Counted from the first letter of the stretch, positions 1 through 7,396 are shown. The stretch: 64,000 bases of DNA from Streptomyces venezuelae (GCF_008642355.1 NZ_CP029193.1:4364001-4428000); one strand, 5' to 3'. Notes: generated by a model not told the origin, from the sequence alone. A program made the numbers and translations.

Positions 1-176
1 GAGTTGGCGGCCCGGACGATCCCGCCGTGCTGGAGCGCTCTGTAGCGCTGCGCGAAATCGATGCGCGTCTTCTCGGTGCCGGGCGGGGCGGCCGAGCCGG
101 TCCCGGTCGCGGTGAGGCACGCGGCCAGTGCGAGGGGGATGACGAACACGCGACGCAGGCCCAGGGAGTGACGCAT
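1..176 (-). CDS. Exported protein, N-terminal fragment at window edge
   Basis: Only the first 58 codons are visible; the rest lies left of the window. The ATG opens an export signal: Arg residues, a hydrophobic core (VFVIPLALAAC) and an Ala-rich exit. LAAC could act as a lipobox, or cleavage may follow GSA, so lipoprotein versus secreted protein is open. The mature start reads FAQRYRALQHGGIVRAAN, which I loosely associate from memory with Streptomyces secreted proteins that carry DUF11 repeats; too little is present to confirm this. It is transcribed away from the neighbouring chaplin gene, so the two share a divergent promoter region. Confidence 0.6.
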   Translation of the reverse strand, partial: MRHSLGLRRVFVIPLALAACLTATGTGSAAPPGTEKTRIDFAQRYRALQHGGIVRAAN

Positions 177-480
177 GACGGCGTTGGCCTTCCGAGTGTG
201 TGAACTCTGAACCACAGCGGAGATAAGGGCGATTCACCCTGTTTGCAGGAGTCTGAGGGCATATAAGTGGAATGCCCTAAAGGAGAGCGCAACTGTAGCC
301 GTTGACGCGGGAGGCTCGGCCGACCTCCGGGCGTGTGTCGGATTGGTGAAGGCCCGTCACGGGCGGTTGCCGCCGCGCATCACCCGTCTGGGCGCACAAC
401 TCGACACCGACGTCGGCAGTTGATCCCTCCAGACGGGCAGCCCGCCCGTACGTCGCATCATCACCAAGGAGCAGCACTCC
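177..480. other. Divergent intergenic region with an inverted repeat
   Basis: No gene is seen. The region separates the divergently transcribed exported protein and chaplin. It is locally AT-richer around 240-285 and contains an inverted repeat, AGGGCAT and ATGCCCT spaced by nine bases, at 256-278. This could be an operator or a small hairpin in a leader. The chaplin ribosome binding site (AAGGAG) lies at about 467-472. Confidence 0.5.
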
Positions 481-720
481 ATGTCCCGTACCACCAAGGC
501 TCTTGCCCTGTCCGCTGTCGCCGCCGCCGCCGTGGCCGGCTCCGCGGGCGTCGCCGCCGCCGACAGCGGCGCGCAGGGCGCTGCCACCAACTCCCCCGGC
601 GTGATCTCGGGCAACAACGCGCAGGTTCCGATCCACGTTCCCGTCAACGTGTGCGGCAACAGCGTCAACGTCATCGGTCTGCTGAACCCGGCGTTCGGCA
701 ACACGTGCGTCAACGACTGA
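481..720 (+). CDS. Short chaplin (two-cysteine type, ChpH-like)
   Basis: 79 residues: an export signal ending near VAAADS, then a single chaplin domain. The domain has the family order GN..Q.P.H.PVN-C-GNSVNVIGLLNPAFGN-C, with Cys58 and Cys76 in the positions that form the intramolecular disulfide in short chaplins. Short chaplins are secreted amphipathic peptides that assemble into amyloid-like films on aerial hyphae and spores and lower surface tension. The absence of a sorting signal shows it is a short chaplin rather than a wall-anchored ChpA-C. The cysteines rule out ChpE. The start has an AAGGAG about nine bases upstream. A GC-rich hairpin follows the stop. Confidence 0.93.
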   Translation: MSRTTKALALSAVAAAAVAGSAGVAAADSGAQGAATNSPGVISGNNAQVPIHVPVNVCGNSVNVIGLLNPAFGNTCVND

Positions 721-738
721 CGCACCGTCGGTTCAGAG

Positions 739-768
739 CGGCCGTCCCCGCCAAAGCGGGGGCGGCCG
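739..768 (+). terminator. Hairpin downstream of the first chaplin
   Basis: Two 13-base arms, CGGCCGTCCCCGC and GCGGGGGCGGCCG, pair with one G-U wobble around a four-base loop, 18 bases after the chaplin stop. No U-tract follows, which is usual for Streptomyces terminators. Confidence 0.75.
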
Positions 769-990
769 TTCCGCGTTCCTGTCCCGGTGCGTCTGCGGCG
801 GGACCGCCGGTGCCCCGAATGGAGTGCCGTCGCCGAACGGCCGATAGCCCGTCAGATCCCTGCTCCACCTGCGCAGATGCCCGTATGCACCTCGACTCGC
901 CGATACGCTCCGAAGTCGCTCGGTTGCGGACGGCGCGTACCGCTTTCACGGTGATCACAAGATCTGATGCATCACCGAAAGGGACACACC

Positions 991-1698
991 ATGCGCGCTC
1001 TGCCTGTACGGCGCCTCGCGACCACCACCCTGTGCGCGGCGCTGCTGCTCGGCACGGCAGGACCGGCCCTCGCCTCGGTCGGCGACGCCCCACACGACCC
1101 GGCCAGGACCGTCACCAGCGCGCCCGCGGCGCCGGACCCGATGGCCCAGGTCCAGCAGCTGAGCACCATCGGAAAGGTCCTGACCCCCGTCACCGAACTG
1201 CTGACCGCCGTGCTCAAGGCGCCCGGAAACAAGCTCTCCGCCGACGAGGCCAAGAAGCACGCCGACGCGGTGAAGGCGGCCCTCGACGCGGCGGCCAAGC
1301 CGCCGGCCAAGGGGGCCACCAAGACGGCTGACGAGACGGCCGCGAAGACGACCGACGAAGCGGCCGCGAAGACGGTCGAGAAGGTGGCGCCCCAGGTCGC
1401 CGCCCGGGTCGCCGAGGCGCCGCTCGACGCCAAGGCCGACGCGGTGGCCGCGCTGCAGAAGGCGGTCGACGGCCTCCTCAAGGCCGCCACCGCGGGTGAC
1501 GCCAAGGCGGTCGTCGCCCAGGTCCCGGTGGTCGTCACCGGCCTCGTCAACTTCCTCGTCGCCTCGGTCCTGGGCGGCGGACTTCCCGCGCCGAACCTGC
1601 CGGGCCTGCCGCCTCTGCCCAAGGTGCCCGCCGAGGGCCCCGGGACGACGCCGGAACTGCCCAGGACGCCCGCATTGCCGCGGACGCCCGCGCTCTGA
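991..1698 (+). CDS. Secreted Ala/Lys-rich protein of unknown function
   Basis: 235 residues. I chose the ATG preceded by GAAAGGGA at about seven bases; an upstream in-frame ATG eight codons earlier lacks such a site. An export signal (MRALPVRRLATTTLCAALLLG...ALAS) is followed by an acidic/alanine-rich helix-prone body. That body includes a run of TADETAAKTTDEAAAKTVEK-type imperfect repeats at about residues 105-135 and a hydrophobic stretch (VVVTGLVNFLVASVLGGGL) near residue 190. It ends in a Pro-rich tail with PRTPALPRTPAL. No known domain is recognised. The hydrophobic segment suggests surface or membrane association. It lies between a chaplin and another small exported protein. Confidence 0.75.
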   Translation: MRALPVRRLATTTLCAALLLGTAGPALASVGDAPHDPARTVTSAPAAPDPMAQVQQLSTIGKVLTPVTELLTAVLKAPGNKLSADEAKKHADAVKAALDAAAKPPAKGATKTADETAAKTTDEAAAKTVEKVAPQVAARVAEAPLDAKADAVAALQKAVDGLLKAATAGDAKAVVAQVPVVVTGLVNFLVASVLGGGLPAPNLPGLPPLPKVPAEGPGTTPELPRTPALPRTPAL

Positions 1699-1852
1699 TT
1701 CGTGTTCTGAATTCGAGTGGGATCAGGGAAGTTTCAGGGCCAGGGGTTTCCGTACCGTCTCGCGCTCGTTAGTCCCGGAGTAAGAGACAACAGGCGAACG
1801 ATGCCTGAACGGTGCTCCAAAAGGCGGCACGCATGTCGCCGAGGAAAGGAAC

Positions 1853-2140
1853 ATGATGAAGGCCCTGAAGGCTGCTGCAGTTCTCGCCGGTTCGATCGCC
1901 GTGGCCGGCTCCGCCGCGCCCGCGTTCGCCGCTGACCTGACACCCACCAGCCTGAACGGTGGCCTCGAATCCATCGCCGGCCAGACCCCGCACCTGCTCG
2001 ACACCAAGCCGGTGAGCACGAACATGCTCGACACGGAGAACAAGGACTCGGTCGTCAGCACCGTCGCGGACACCACGGACGGCCTGAACTCCGCGGGCGG
2101 CCCCACCGAGCTCCTCGGCGGACTCCCCCTCGGCAAGTAG
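1853..2140 (+). CDS. Small secreted protein, unknown function
   Basis: 95 residues beginning MMK; either ATG could be used, with GAGGAAAGGA just upstream. The signal peptide ends at AFAAD, leaving a mature peptide of about 68 residues with no cysteines. It is rich in Thr, Asn and Leu and ends in LLGGLPLGK. I do not recognise a named domain. Its size, export signal and position among chaplins suggest a cell-surface or sporulation-phase secreted protein; this is inference from context only. Confidence 0.75.
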   Translation: MMKALKAAAVLAGSIAVAGSAAPAFAADLTPTSLNGGLESIAGQTPHLLDTKPVSTNMLDTENKDSVVSTVADTTDGLNSAGGPTELLGGLPLGK

Positions 2141-2218
2141 AACGCGCTTCCTTCCCCGGCGGAACAAACGTTTCTGGCCGGGACCCGGACACGCGCATTG
2201 CCAGCGCCCCGTGCGCGC

Positions 2219-2252
2219 AAGGGCCGGTCACCTCTTCCACGGACCGGCCCTT
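2219..2252. terminator. Hairpin between small secreted protein and DUF5949 operon
   Basis: AAGGGCCGGTC and GACCGGCCCTT form a perfect 11-base-pair stem with a 12-base loop, about 80 bases past the stop of the preceding gene and upstream of the next operon. Confidence 0.7.
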
Positions 2253-2409
2253 CGGCATGTCCGCACGCCGCGTTCGTACCCCGTGTTCGCACGAGCCGTC
2301 AGCTCCGCGGCCGACCGGGTGACCCCATCGTGTGATGGCGTTTCCGCGCTGGGCCACACGGGTGACAACGGGCCCGGAGCCGTACGCACACGTCTATACG
2401 GTTCCCCCC

Positions 2410-2913
2410 ATGACCTCAACTTCCAGCGAACAGCGCCCCTTCCGAGCAACTGATCTGGGAACCGTGGCTGTTCTCGCCTGGAGCGGCGAACACCCCGAGG
2501 ACGAGAAGGACATGCCCTTCCTGCTGGCCTACTCCCTCGGAGACACCGAGGGCGGCCCGGAGGCCACCGCCGAAGCGATGAGCCGCCTCCTCGAGGACGC
2601 CGGACTGCCCATCGGCGGCCCGCTGCTCGACGGGGCACGCAACCCGTCCCTGCCGGTCAGCCTCCTCGTCGAGGGCGACCACGCCGTCGTCAGCATGCCC
2701 CAGCTCAACGCCCAGTGCGTGGCACCGCCGGAATGGCTGGCCGCCGTCAAGAAGCGCGGCCACGCCTACTTCATGGCCACCACGCGCGCGTGGCCGGACG
2801 CCAAACCGGGCGAGCCCGTCTCCGAGGAGCGACTCACCGAGTTCGCCGGGGCCGAGGAGACCATGCTGAGCGCGGCGCACTGCCTGCTGCCCGCCCGCAG
2901 CCTGCGCCGATGA
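2410..2913 (+). CDS. DUF5949 family protein
   Basis: 167 residues, cytoplasmic, no membrane segments. The start reads TSTSSEQRPFRATDLGTVAVLAWSG and the middle has PIGGPLLDG and LLVEGDHAVVSMPQLNAQCV, which I recognise from Streptomyces DUF5949 proteins. The function is unknown. An earlier in-frame ATG 26 codons upstream exists, but the residues it adds look non-coding. The chosen ATG has no Shine-Dalgarno. A TATACG box lies nine bases before it, so a leaderless message is possible. The stop overlaps the start of the VKOR gene (ATGA), so the two are translationally coupled. Confidence 0.82.
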   Translation: MTSTSSEQRPFRATDLGTVAVLAWSGEHPEDEKDMPFLLAYSLGDTEGGPEATAEAMSRLLEDAGLPIGGPLLDGARNPSLPVSLLVEGDHAVVSMPQLNAQCVAPPEWLAAVKKRGHAYFMATTRAWPDAKPGEPVSEERLTEFAGAEETMLSAAHCLLPARSLRR

Positions 2914-3572
2914 GCCGCACCACCGACCTGCCGCACCGGGTACCGCTCCAAGCCGTCGGCGCCCCCGGTGCGGCGCGCACCGCACCCGCCGCGCCCGTCC
3001 CCGCCGCAGGCCGACGGCTCGGCCTGCTCCTGGCCGTCACCGGCGCGGCAGGGCTCCTCGCCGCCTGGGTCATCACCCTCGACAAGCTCCACCTGATGAA
3101 GGACCCGGACTACGTCCCCGCGTGCAGCCTCAATCCCGTGGTCGCCTGCGGCAACATCATGCGGAGCGAACAGGCCGAGGCCTTCGGATTCCCCAACCCG
3201 ATGCTGGGACTGGTCGCCTACGCCGTCGTCATCTGCGTCGGCGCCGGGCTGATCGGCGGCGCACGCTTTCCCCGTTGGTACTGGCTCACTTTCAACGCCG
3301 GCACGGCATTCGGTGTCGCGTTCTGCGGCTGGCTGCAATTCCAGTCCCTCTACCGGATCAATTCACTGTGCCTCTGGTGCTGCCTCGCCTGGGCCGCCAC
3401 CACGCTCATGTTCTGGTACGTGACAGCGCACAGCGTACGGTCCCGATTCCTGCCCGCACCCTCATGGCTGCGCACCGCTCTCGGTGAATTCACGTGGGTC
3501 TTTCCCGCCCTGCACCTGGGCGTCATCGGAATGCTGATCCTGACGCGCTGGTGGGACTTCTGGACCGCCTGA
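2910..3572 (+). CDS. Vitamin K epoxide reductase (VKOR) family membrane protein
   Basis: 220 residues with about five membrane segments. It has the VKOR cysteine set: Cys72 and Cys80 in an outward loop (ACSLNPVVACG) and a Cys154-Leu-Trp-Cys157 redox pair at a helix end. Bacterial VKORs re-oxidise a thioredoxin-like partner and so drive disulfide formation outside the cell, passing electrons to quinone. No DsbA-like partner is encoded next to it. The gene overlaps the DUF5949 stop by four bases and is followed 25 bases later by melC1, so it belongs to the tyrosinase operon. The two nearby chaplins each have a cysteine pair and are plausible substrates. Confidence 0.92.
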   Translation: MSRTTDLPHRVPLQAVGAPGAARTAPAAPVPAAGRRLGLLLAVTGAAGLLAAWVITLDKLHLMKDPDYVPACSLNPVVACGNIMRSEQAEAFGFPNPMLGLVAYAVVICVGAGLIGGARFPRWYWLTFNAGTAFGVAFCGWLQFQSLYRINSLCLWCCLAWAATTLMFWYVTAHSVRSRFLPAPSWLRTALGEFTWVFPALHLGVIGMLILTRWWDFWTA

Positions 3573-3597
3573 CAGGACCCGTCGACGAAAGGACGCC

Positions 3598-3975
3598 ATG
3601 GGCTCCTCGTTCCTCGACCGCATGACCCGCCGCCACCTGATCGGTACCGCCGCCGCGGCGTGCCTGGCGGCGGCGGGCATCACCCGCGCCGTACCGGACA
3701 CGCCCCCGCAGGACCCGTCCGGCGACACACCGTTCGACGAGACGTACCGGGGGCGGCGCATCCAGGGCGAACCCACGGCGCACCAGGGCGGCCACGCCTC
3801 CGCGGGCTGGCGGATCACCGTCGACGGACGGCAGCTCGGCCTCATGCGCCGCGCGGACGGCAGCTACCTGAGCATGGTGGACCACTACCAGTCGTACGCG
3901 ACTCCGCTCGCGGCCGCGCAAGGAGCCGTCGACGAGCTCGGCCCCCTCCGCGCCCTCACCGGCCGCACACACTGA
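3598..3975 (+). CDS. melC1: Tyrosinase copper chaperone / caddie protein, MelC1 type
   Basis: 125 residues. The N-terminus MTRRHLIGTAAAACLAAAG is a twin-arginine signal; MelC1 carries the signal by which the MelC1-MelC2 complex is exported. The C-terminal half has the MelC1 signature MVDHYQSYATPLAAAQGAVDELGP. Tyr97 corresponds to the tyrosine that inserts into the tyrosinase active site while copper is delivered, and His96 lies next to it. The gene has an AAGGACGCC site before the ATG and is followed ten bases later by the tyrosinase. An alternative is a paralogous melD1; sequence alone does not settle which copy this is. Confidence 0.93.
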   Translation: MGSSFLDRMTRRHLIGTAAAACLAAAGITRAVPDTPPQDPSGDTPFDETYRGRRIQGEPTAHQGGHASAGWRITVDGRQLGLMRRADGSYLSMVDHYQSYATPLAAAQGAVDELGPLRALTGRTH

Positions 3976-3985
3976 GGGGGCGGTC

Positions 3986-4858
3986 ATGACCCACGTGCGC
4001 AGGAACCAGCGCAGCCTGAGCAGGGCGGAGCGGCGCCGCTTCGTCGACGCGGTGCTGAAGCTGAAACGCCGGGGTGAGTACGACGAATTCGTCCGCACGC
4101 ACATCGACTTCTACGTGTCGGACGGCGACGACCGGCTCCGCGTCGCCCACATGACGCCGTCGTTCTTCCCCTGGCACCGCCGCTTCCTGCTGGAGTTCGA
4201 GCGGGCCCTGCGGCGCGTGGACCCCGCCGTCACCGTCCCCTACTGGGACTGGACGAAGGACCGCGGGCGCGGCGGCACGCTCTGGGGGGCCGATCTGATG
4301 GGCGGCAACGGACGCCGGGGCGACCGGCAGGTCATGACCGGTCCCTTCGCGTACCGGAACGGGCACTGGACCATCAAGGAGGACGTCACCGACGGCGAGT
4401 TCCTCACCCGCGACTTCGGCCGCCCGCAGGACCCCATCGACCTGCCCACGGCACGGGACGTGGCCTGGGCCATGGACGACCCCCGCTACGACGTGCCGCC
4501 GTGGGACTCGACGGCGCCCGAGGGCTTCCGCAACAAGCTGGAGGGCTGGACGTCGGCGCGGGGCAAGGAACGCTGGCGCAACCACAACCGCGTCCACCGC
4601 TGGGTCGGCGGACACATGCTGGGCGGCGCCTCCGTGAACGACCCGGTCTTCTGGCTGAACCACGCCTTCGTCGACCTGCTGTGGGACCGGTGGCAGCGCC
4701 GTCACCCCCGCTCCGCGCGCTACCTCCCGGAGCGGCCGCCCGAGCCCGGTCAGCGGCAGTACCGACGCATCGTCGCCCGACACGAGCCGATGCCGCCGTG
4801 GGACGCCGGACCGGACGAGCTCCTCGACCACGAGGGGCTCTACGCGTACGGGGATTAG
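3986..4858 (+). CDS. melC2: Tyrosinase (monophenol monooxygenase), MelC2 type
   Basis: 290 residues, slightly longer than the usual 273. It oxidises tyrosine and other phenols to quinones for melanin. The CuA ligands are His39, His55 and His64 (FFPWHRRFLLEFE). The CuB ligands are His200 and His204 (NHNRVHRW) plus His226 in DPVFWLNHAFVD. The residue before the last ligand is Asn where MelC2 has His; the ligand itself and the CuB signature are intact. Glu186 and Asn201 match the water-holding residues of true tyrosinases. It has no signal peptide, as expected for export together with MelC1. The extra length lies in loops at about residues 91-140. A hairpin follows the stop. Confidence 0.95.
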   Translation: MTHVRRNQRSLSRAERRRFVDAVLKLKRRGEYDEFVRTHIDFYVSDGDDRLRVAHMTPSFFPWHRRFLLEFERALRRVDPAVTVPYWDWTKDRGRGGTLWGADLMGGNGRRGDRQVMTGPFAYRNGHWTIKEDVTDGEFLTRDFGRPQDPIDLPTARDVAWAMDDPRYDVPPWDSTAPEGFRNKLEGWTSARGKERWRNHNRVHRWVGGHMLGGASVNDPVFWLNHAFVDLLWDRWQRRHPRSARYLPERPPEPGQRQYRRIVARHEPMPPWDAGPDELLDHEGLYAYGD

Positions 4859-4869
4859 CGCCGCGTGCG

Positions 4870-4904
4870 CGAAGCCCCCGGTGGAACGCGCACCGGGGGC
4901 TTCG
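4870..4904. terminator. Bidirectional terminator between melC2 and chaplin
   Basis: CGAAGCCCCCGGTG and CACCGGGGGCTTCG pair perfectly over 14 bases with a seven-base loop. It sits between two convergent genes and can serve both. Confidence 0.85.
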
Positions 4905-4915
4905 TCGGGGTCCGG

Positions 4916-5212
4916 TCAGTTGCCGTAGCCGGCGCCGCCGCCGTGGTGGCCGCCGTGGTGGCCCTTGCCGCCCCCGTCGTTGGCGCACTTGTTGCCGAAG
5001 GTGGGGTTCAGCAGGCCGATGACGTCGACGGTGTTGCCGCACACGTTCACCGGGACGTTGATCGGGGCCTGGAGCAGGTTGCCCGAGAGGACGCCGGGGG
5101 AACCGATCGCGGCGCCCTGCGCACCGGCGTCCGCCGTGGCCATGCCGGCACCGCCGATGAGGACGGCTCCGGTGCTGAGGGTGACAGCGGCTGCCTTCGC
5201 GATGCGAGACAT
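4916..5212 (-). CDS. Short chaplin with a Gly-His C-terminal tail
   Basis: 98 residues. Signal peptide, then a chaplin domain SPGVLSGNLLQAPINVPVN-C-GNTVDVIGLLNPTFGN-C with Cys58 and Cys76. Unlike standard short chaplins, which stop within a few residues of the second Cys, this one continues with about 20 residues rich in Gly and His (KGHHGGHHGGGAGYGN). That tail could bind metal or extend from the amyloid film. I chose the ATG because GGAG lies six bases upstream; a GTG one codon earlier is too close. It is convergent with the tyrosinase operon. Confidence 0.92.
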   Translation of the reverse strand: MSRIAKAAAVTLSTGAVLIGGAGMATADAGAQGAAIGSPGVLSGNLLQAPINVPVNVCGNTVDVIGLLNPTFGNKCANDGGGKGHHGGHHGGGAGYGN

Positions 5213-5333
5213 CACGTTCTCCTTTGACTCGGATAGAGCGGCTGCCTACACACAGCCGCGTAATTCCTAACGCCGTTCGTCAAGGCGAGGTCACGGCATA
5301 ACACGTACCGAATGCCGTGCAGGAGATCCGATT

Positions 5334-5615
5334 TCAGGAGTGCGAGGAGATATTGCTGAAAGAGATTCCGTCCGGCGAGAAACGGATCTCCTTCTTGATG
5401 AAGTAGGCGGTACCGTCCGCGCGGAACCCGGAAGCGATCACGGTGTGCCGCATCGAGTCCTTGCCGAAGGAGATGGTCTCCCCCGCCCAGCCGGGCGAGG
5501 GAGCCTCGGAGTTGTAGTCGGGGGGATTCGGCGCTGCCTGCGCCGACGGCGCTCCCGCCACCGTGAGGACGGCGGCCGTCGCCACTGCGGACATGAGGAG
5601 ATGACGTGCCTTCAC
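5334..5615 (-). CDS. Small secreted protein, SHS-tail family member 1
   Basis: 93 residues, GTG start with AAGGGA upstream. Signal peptide to about AQAAP, then a mature domain of about 65 residues. It shares with the genes at 6498 and 7139 the core ASGFRADGTAYFIKK (SGF-basic-x-D/N-G-x-AYF-x-K) and the C-terminal SHS. It is the most diverged of the three: no cysteine, and it lacks the KTA/RTA motif after the core. I recognise no named family. The pattern suggests a small beta-sheet domain; the function is unknown. Confidence 0.78.
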   Translation of the reverse strand: MKARHLLMSAVATAAVLTVAGAPSAQAAPNPPDYNSEAPSPGWAGETISFGKDSMRHTVIASGFRADGTAYFIKKEIRFSPDGISFSNISSHS

Positions 5616-5762
5616 GAGGCATCCCTTCCCTGGGCCTTGCCGCGAGGAGTACGAACGTGTCTTACTCTGCGCGCCCGGTGCGCGGGCGTGGGAAGCGCCC
5701 CGGCCGTGCCGGGGTGAGGAATGCGGTCATCCAACCCGATCAGCTCAAAGTACCGGCCCTTT

Positions 5763-6359
5763 TCAGTCCCAGACGGTGGTGTCGCTGAACTTGGCGTGCT
5801 TCGGGGTGCCCTTCGCCGGGGCGGTCGAGGGCTCCGGGGGCGTGGGCGTCGCGGGGGCCGTGGGGAGCACGGCGTCGTCCGTGGCGTCGATGCTGGTCGT
5901 GGAGGTGCTCGGGGCGAACAGTTCGTTGCCCGCGAAGGCGGCCTTCACCGAGCGGGAGGAACCCGCCGTCACCGCGACCGAGCAGCCGAAGGTGCCGCGG
6001 GCGGTGGTGCGGGCGTGGCAGCGCGCGGGCGTGCCGGCGGTCGCGTCGGTGACCTGGACGGTCAGCGGGATCCGGGCCAGCGGGAAGGTGAGCGTGGAGC
6101 CCTCGACGAGCCGCCCGGTGACCTTCACACGTGCCGTCGTTCCCGTGCTGATCTCCTCCGCCGACAGTTCGGTGATCGCGGAGGTGGCGCGGGTGCTGTC
6201 GGTGCGCGTGAAGGCGGACGGTGCGGCGGCAGGCGCGGTGGGCGCGGCTGTGGGCTGAGGCTCGTGGCCGGTCAGGGCGGTGGCCGTCGTGGCGGTCCCG
6301 ACGGCGAGGCAGGCGACGGCCAGGGCCATGGTGGACAGCAGGGTGCGGGGGGCGGGCAT
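5763..6359 (-). CDS. Secreted protein with a possible Ig-like domain
   Basis: 198 residues from MPAPRTLLSTMALAVACLAVG, a clear signal peptide. An upstream in-frame ATG would add 23 Pro/His-rich residues that look non-coding. The mature region has a Thr/Pro/Ala-rich linker, then a beta-strand-like block (TTARVKVTGRLVEGSTLTF, IPLTVQVTDATAGTPARC, GTFGCSVAVTAGSSRSVKAAFAGNELFAPS) at about residues 75-150. Its alternating pattern and paired cysteines resemble bacterial Ig-like repeats. A Pro/Thr-rich tail follows. It lies between two members of the SHS family and is transcribed in the same direction. The Ig-like call is inference from pattern. Confidence 0.7.
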   Translation of the reverse strand: MPAPRTLLSTMALAVACLAVGTATTATALTGHEPQPTAAPTAPAAAPSAFTRTDSTRATSAITELSAEEISTGTTARVKVTGRLVEGSTLTFPLARIPLTVQVTDATAGTPARCHARTTARGTFGCSVAVTAGSSRSVKAAFAGNELFAPSTSTTSIDATDDAVLPTAPATPTPPEPSTAPAKGTPKHAKFSDTTVWD

Positions 6360-6432
6360 CGGAACTCCGTTTCGGGCGGGTGCTGCGGGATGCGTGGGGG
6401 AGAAGTGCGGATGCGGGGAGTGGGCCACACCG

Positions 6433-6465
6433 GCAGGCCCCGAGGAAGGGCTCCTCGGGGCCTGC
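6433..6465 (-). terminator. Terminator downstream of SHS-family gene 2
   Basis: GCAGGCCCCGAGGA and TCCTCGGGGCCTGC form a perfect 14-base-pair stem with a five-base loop about 30 bases past the stop. Confidence 0.82.
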
Positions 6466-6497
6466 TGCCCTACGGCCCCTCCGGTGGAGCCGCCGGG

Positions 6498-6746
6498 TCA
6501 GGAATGCGAACCGGTCGCGTTACCCGTCGCACCGGTGGAGTCGGCGGTCTTCGAGACCTTCAAGAAGTAGGCCTTCCCGTCCTTGAAGCCGCTCAGGGTG
6601 TGGGACGACGAACCGCCGTAGACGGTCGCCGAGTTGTCCGACTTCCCGTAGCCCGGACCACTGTCGGCGGACGCGACGGCGGCACCGCCGAGGACGACCG
6701 GGACGACAACAGCTCCAACAGCGATCGCCTTGGCAAGCTTGCGCAT
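6498..6746 (-). CDS. Small secreted protein, SHS-tail family member 2
   Basis: 82 residues. The chosen ATG has AAGGGA nine bases upstream; an ATG three codons earlier abuts that site. Signal peptide to VASAD, then YGKSDNSATVYGGSSS, the core LSGFKDGKAYFLKVSKTADSTG and the ending TGSHS. The paralogue at 7139 matches along the whole mature length, including Y-x-KS, GGS, SGFK-D/N-GKAYF, K-V-x-K/R-TA and TGSHS. It has its own terminator, so it is monocistronic. Function unknown. Confidence 0.78.
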   Translation of the reverse strand: MRKLAKAIAVGAVVVPVVLGGAAVASADSGPGYGKSDNSATVYGGSSSHTLSGFKDGKAYFLKVSKTADSTGATGNATGSHS

Positions 6747-7138
6747 GTGACGCATTCCCTTCGGTTGACGCGAGCATCCGAGTGACCGGGAGCCCGAGGA
6801 CGGGGAGCAGGAGGTGCCCTGCCGGCCACGGTCAGGGCCCGCCCGCTGGGCCCCGCCGAGACCACCGTGTGCGCGTCCGGGCGAATATGCCTGCCGAGCA
6901 TGCCGGGGCCGCCGTGGTGCGATCGTCAGTTCGCCTCGGTCACCCTTTGTTGACCTGCGGTGACGCAAGGTCACCCCTCTGTCCGGGGGATTTCTCCCGC
7001 GTGCACTAAAGGGGTGAACGCTGTCGACGGGGCCCGGCTGGGGGAGAAACGCAGGACGGCGTGTGCCGCCGTGGGCGGCACACGCCGTCCGGTGTTGCCA
7101 CGCAGACTCAGCACACGGGCCGGGGCCCCGCACCTGCG
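6747..7138. other. Intergenic region between SHS-family genes 2 and 3
   Basis: No gene is seen. It holds the upstream region of member 2 and the terminator of member 3 (7054-7090). A stretch near 6950-6975 with TTTGTTGACCTGCGGTGACG is a possible promoter element but has no convincing partner box. Confidence 0.5.
7054..7090 (-). terminator. Long perfect hairpin downstream of SHS-family gene 3
   Basis: A perfect 17-base-pair stem with a three-base loop (GTG), beginning GGACGGCGTGTGCC. It lies 49 bases past the stop of the gene at 7139. Confidence 0.85.
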
Positions 7139-7396
7139 TCAGGAGTGCGAACCCGTGCCGCTGCTCCAGGCGCCGTGCGGACCCGCCGTGCGGGTCACCT
7201 TGTAGAAGTAGGCCTTGCCGTTCTTGAAGCCGCTGACGATCTTGGTGCACGAACCGCCGTTCGCGCTGGCCGAGTGGACGGACTTCTCGTAGGCCGGGCC
7301 GTCGTCGTGCGGGGCGGCGGAGGCGAGACCGGCACCACCCAGCACGAGGGGAGCGGAGAGGGCGACCACGGCCGCGGCCTTGGCGAAGCTGCGCAT
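7139..7396 (-). CDS. Small secreted protein, SHS-tail family member 3
   Basis: 85 residues, ATG preceded by AAGGAAG at a good distance. The signal peptide ends at ASAAP. The mature domain has YEKSVHSASANGGSC, then KIVSGFKNGKAYFYKVTRTAGPHG and ends GTGSHS. It carries a single cysteine that its paralogues lack, which could allow dimer formation outside the cell. It has its own terminator. Function unknown, same family as the genes at 5334 and 6498. Confidence 0.78.
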   Translation of the reverse strand: MRSFAKAAAVVALSAPLVLGGAGLASAAPHDDGPAYEKSVHSASANGGSCTKIVSGFKNGKAYFYKVTRTAGPHGAWSSGTGSHS

